Origin: an uncultured Coriobacteriaceae bacterium
GTDB taxonomy: Bacteria > Actinomycetota > Coriobacteriia > Coriobacteriales > UMGS124
NCBI GenBank assembly: GCA_900555105.1
Contig: USJP01000066.1
Span: 1-7,523, forward strand
Length of the DNA: 7,523 nt
Direction of reading: 5' to 3'
Under the pieces are notes generated by a model, which made no database searches, was not told where the DNA came from, and worked only from the letters and a program-made list of their open reading frames with translations. The stretch's first letter is position 1; the number at the start of each line of letters is the position of its first letter. Positions 5,411 to 7,523 of this stretch are shown here, piece by piece. A program made the translations under genes and the position numbers.

Positions 5411-6526
5411 TTAGCGCAGCGAGGTACCTACGAGCACGGTCTCAGGGCGTAGGGTCACGCCGAACCTGTCGTACACGCCGTCCTTCACTGCCTGTGCAAG
5501 CTCGACGACGTCGGCGCTCGTGGCATGGCCGCGGTTGGTCATGGCAAGCGTGTGCAGGGTGCTCAGCGTGGCCTTCGAGGCCTCGCCGTGCACACCCCAA
5601 CCCTTGTGGAAGCCTGCCTGGTCGATGAGCCAGGCGGCGGATGTCTTCACATGTGCGTCGTCATGCGCGGGGTAGAGAGGTGCACCCTCGGGCAGCTGCG
5701 CGGCAGCCTGGTCGCGCGTCAAGACGGGGTTGGTAAAGAACGAGCCGCTTGACCAGCGGTCATAGATGGGGAAAGGACCCTCGGGATTGGGGTCTGCGAC
5801 CATGCCCTTGCTTGCACGCACCTCATAAACCGAGTCGCGAATTGCTCCGAGCTCCATCTCGCATCCTGTCTCGCAGCTCAAGGCACGAGCGAGCTGTGCG
5901 TGGTCCACATGGTTGCGGGCTTGCTTGTGCAAGGTGAACTCGGCATCGAGGACAACCCAGCGCGGGGTGGCCGCCCAACGGCCGCCGTTTTGGTTCTCGT
6001 CCATGCTTCGGCGTAGCATGCTGGTGCGATATCCCAGACCGAGCTGGTCGCGGCTCACGACATCCACGACGCCCGTGGTGCGGTCGAGCAGCGTGGCGCT
6101 GGTGAGGCACGTGCCGATTTCCTGTCCGTAGGCGCCCAGATTCTGCATGACGGCGCTGCCGATCTGGCCAGGGATGCCGCTCAGCGCCTCAAGTCCTGCC
6201 AGGTCACGCTCCACGCACCAGCGTACAAAGTCGTCCCACACGCATCCCACGTTCACCTTGACGCGGACACCATTGTCGCCGGTGCCGTTGGTCAAAGCCA
6301 CAGGACCTGTGGTGTCGCAGGCGCGCACGACGGTTCCCTCGAACACGTTGTCGCCAGCCAGCAGGTTTGAGCCACTGCCCACGACAACCAAAGGCGTCGA
6401 CTGCGCATCGGCCTGCGCGACGATTTGTGCAAGCTCGGTAGGGGAGGATGCGCTGCGGAAATCGGCGATGGGACCGCCGACCCTCAGGGTTGTAATGTTC
6501 TTGAACGCTGTTTCCATATGGCCCAT
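5411..6526 (-). CDS. murB: UDP-N-acetylenolpyruvoylglucosamine reductase (MurB)
   Basis: A 371-residue FAD enzyme that reduces UDP-GlcNAc-enolpyruvate with NADPH to UDP-MurNAc, the second committed step of peptidoglycan precursor synthesis in the cytoplasm. The FAD-binding part shows FKNITTLRVGGP (8-19), VVGSGSNLLAGD and GIPGQIGSAVMQNLGAYGQE (117-136). The substrate part has GYRTSMLR with Arg167, GSFFTNP with the proton-donor Ser262, and a late Glu362 (LRPETV), matching the E. coli Arg/Ser/Glu set. The AAWLIDQAGFHKGWGVHG region and a length above 340 resemble type I MurB. I chose ATG at 6526-6524, preceded by GGGAGG (complement of 6531-6536) at a short 4-nt spacing. The frame is open to an ATG at 6550, but that start has no evident binding site. 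The gene stands alone on the minus strand, convergent with efp and divergent from cca. Confidence 0.94.
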   Translation of the reverse strand: MGHMETAFKNITTLRVGGPIADFRSASSPTELAQIVAQADAQSTPLVVVGSGSNLLAGDNVFEGTVVRACDTTGPVALTNGTGDNGVRVKVNVGCVWDDFVRWCVERDLAGLEALSGIPGQIGSAVMQNLGAYGQEIGTCLTSATLLDRTTGVVDVVSRDQLGLGYRTSMLRRSMDENQNGGRWAATPRWVVLDAEFTLHKQARNHVDHAQLARALSCETGCEMELGAIRDSVYEVRASKGMVADPNPEGPFPIYDRWSSGSFFTNPVLTRDQAAAQLPEGAPLYPAHDDAHVKTSAAWLIDQAGFHKGWGVHGEASKATLSTLHTLAMTNRGHATSADVVELAQAVKDGVYDRFGVTLRPETVLVGTSLR

Positions 6527-6641
6527 GAGCCCTCCCAGTTGAACCTTCATCTAGCATGACCATAATAATCGAGGCTTCCTAGTGCATAGGACGTCAGGTT
6601 GTGGGAAGATGAGACAATCAAAGCTGAAGGGGGGCGATGTG
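6527..6641. promoter_or_regulatory. Divergent murB/cca promoter region
   Basis: This 115-nt region between divergently transcribed genes includes the AT-richest short stretch nearby (CATAATAAT at 6561-6569). For the + strand, TTGAAC (6539-6544), a 16-nt spacer and CATAAT (6561-6566, five of six matches to TATAAT) form a plausible promoter for cca. On the - strand the same island reads TATTAT (6567-6562), a possible -10 for murB without a clear -35. The two promoters would overlap, so expression of the genes may be mutually linked. The region also holds the murB ribosome binding site (6531-6536) and that of cca (GGGGGG, 6629-6634). No operator-like palindrome stands out. Confidence 0.42.
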
Positions 6642-7523
6642 ATGATGACATGCGAGGATCGGTTGGCGGAAACGTTGCCGTCCAGTGCGAAAAAGGCCAT
6701 CGAGGTCTTGGAACACGCGGGCAAGCAGGCCTACGTGGTGGGCGGTTTTGTGCGCGACGCCATCTTGGGTCGCCCCTGTCATGACGTCGACATCGCCACC
6801 GACGCACTCTGGTATCACACGCGCGAGCATTTTCTTGAAGCCGGCTACCGGGTGATTGAGACGGGCTCGGCCCATGGCACCGTCACCGTTCTCATCGACG
6901 GCGACCCCATCGAGATCACCACCTATCGCACCGACGGGACCTATACCGACCACCGCAGGCCCGATTCGGTGCGCTTTGTGAAGAACGTCGAAGAAGACCT
7001 GGCTCGACGTGATTTCACGGTCAATGCTGTGGCCTGGAATCCGGCGCGTGGCCTCGTAGATCCCTTCGGGGGTGTAGCGGACATGGCTCGTGGGCTCATC
7101 CGTTGTGTCGGCGAGCCGTTTGGGCGCTTCGATGAGGACGCCCTGCGCATTATGCGCGGCGTGCGTTTCTCGGCACAGCTTTCCTTTACGGTTGATGCCG
7201 CAACGGCGGCAGCTATCCATGCCACGGTGCCCTCCCTTTCCTCGGTGGCGGTCGAGCGCATCGCCCAGGAATATGGCAAGATCGTCGAGGCTCCCTTTGC
7301 CGTCGATGCACTGCGGGCGTTTCCCGACGTGGCCGCAATGGCTGTTCCCCATGTGGCCCCCATGGTCGGCTTCGACCAAAAGAGTCGCTGGCACTGTTAT
7401 GACGTATGGGAGCATTGCCTGCATGCGCTGGGCTTTTTGTCTGCCGATGCGCCTTCTGCCCTGTGTCACGCCACACTGCTCCACGACATCGGCAAGCCCT
7501 CGTGTTTCGTTTTGGGCGAGGAC
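6642..7523 (+). CDS. cca: CCA-adding tRNA nucleotidyltransferase with HD domain (partial, 3' end missing)
   Basis: The first 294 codons are present and the frame is still open at the window edge. The class II nucleotidyltransferase head is clear: YVVGGFVRDAILG (31-43), the DVD metal pair (Asp48, Asp50) in HDVDIATDA, GTVTV, EEDLARRDFTVNA (118-129) and the RNA-binding region RFDEDALRIMRGVRF (162-176). A C-terminal HD phosphohydrolase domain begins near 249, with His251, His258 and His281-Asp282 in LLHDIGKP. The enzyme adds or repairs the 3' CCA of tRNAs in the cytoplasm. The HD domain adds metal-dependent phosphatase or phosphodiesterase activity in some members. The start at ATG 6642 has GGGGGG at 6629-6634, 7 nt upstream. 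GTG 6639, ATG 6645 and ATG 6609 are also in frame, but 6609 lacks proper spacing to a binding site. The gene is divergent from murB. Confidence 0.93.
   Translation, partial: MMTCEDRLAETLPSSAKKAIEVLEHAGKQAYVVGGFVRDAILGRPCHDVDIATDALWYHTREHFLEAGYRVIETGSAHGTVTVLIDGDPIEITTYRTDGTYTDHRRPDSVRFVKNVEEDLARRDFTVNAVAWNPARGLVDPFGGVADMARGLIRCVGEPFGRFDEDALRIMRGVRFSAQLSFTVDAATAAAIHATVPSLSSVAVERIAQEYGKIVEAPFAVDALRAFPDVAAMAVPHVAPMVGFDQKSRWHCYDVWEHCLHALGFLSADAPSALCHATLLHDIGKPSCFVLGED

Noticed and set aside
6618..7484. A 288-codon open frame on the minus strand at the right end
   Set aside because: The plus strand here encodes the CCA-adding enzyme with all its motifs; the minus frame is its shadow.

Overview
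The window is a GC-rich, densely coded stretch of bacterial housekeeping genes. Gene order (alaS end, ruvX, mltG, yqeG, prepilin peptidase, shikimate kinase, Xaa-Pro peptidase, EF-P), the actinobacterial look of MurB and the HD-containing CCA enzyme, the strong G/C preference at third codon positions and the GTG/TTG starts together suggest a high-GC Gram-positive. A member of the Coriobacteriia (Olsenella/Collinsella/Atopobium type) is my best guess. That assignment is inference from order and style, not a database match.

Left block (1-2694, + strand). This is a tightly packed operon: the last 30 codons of alaS, then ruvX (2-nt gap), mltG (ATGA overlap), yqeG (3-nt gap) and a small type IV prepilin peptidase (7-nt overlap with yqeG). 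Middle block (2695-4497, + strand). An 81-nt gap with a possible extended -10 promoter and two 11-residue mini-ORFs leads into shikimate kinase (aroK), followed by an M24 Xaa-Pro aminopeptidase-like protein. Then comes a 218-nt gap with a candidate promoter and efp (4716-5279), whose true start is an internal GTG with a good ribosome binding site. A strong hairpin at 5318-5357 separates efp from the convergent murB (- strand, 5411-6526). Right end. murB and a CCA-adding enzyme gene (cca, + strand, from about 6642 and running off the window) diverge from an AT-richer 115-nt region.

Functionally the genes cover translation (alaS, efp, cca), rRNA maturation (ruvX), peptidoglycan precursor synthesis and glycan-strand termination (murB, mltG), aromatic amino-acid synthesis (aroK), peptide turnover (pepP-like) and pilin or pseudopilin processing. 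I see no mobile element, CRISPR array, tRNA, rRNA or phage gene, and no convincing new system. The points most worth a second look are the aroK leader with its chained mini-ORFs, the EF-P loop sequence, the isolated shikimate kinase, and the near-symmetric efp/murB terminator. Very long open frames antisense to the left and middle blocks are composition artefacts.
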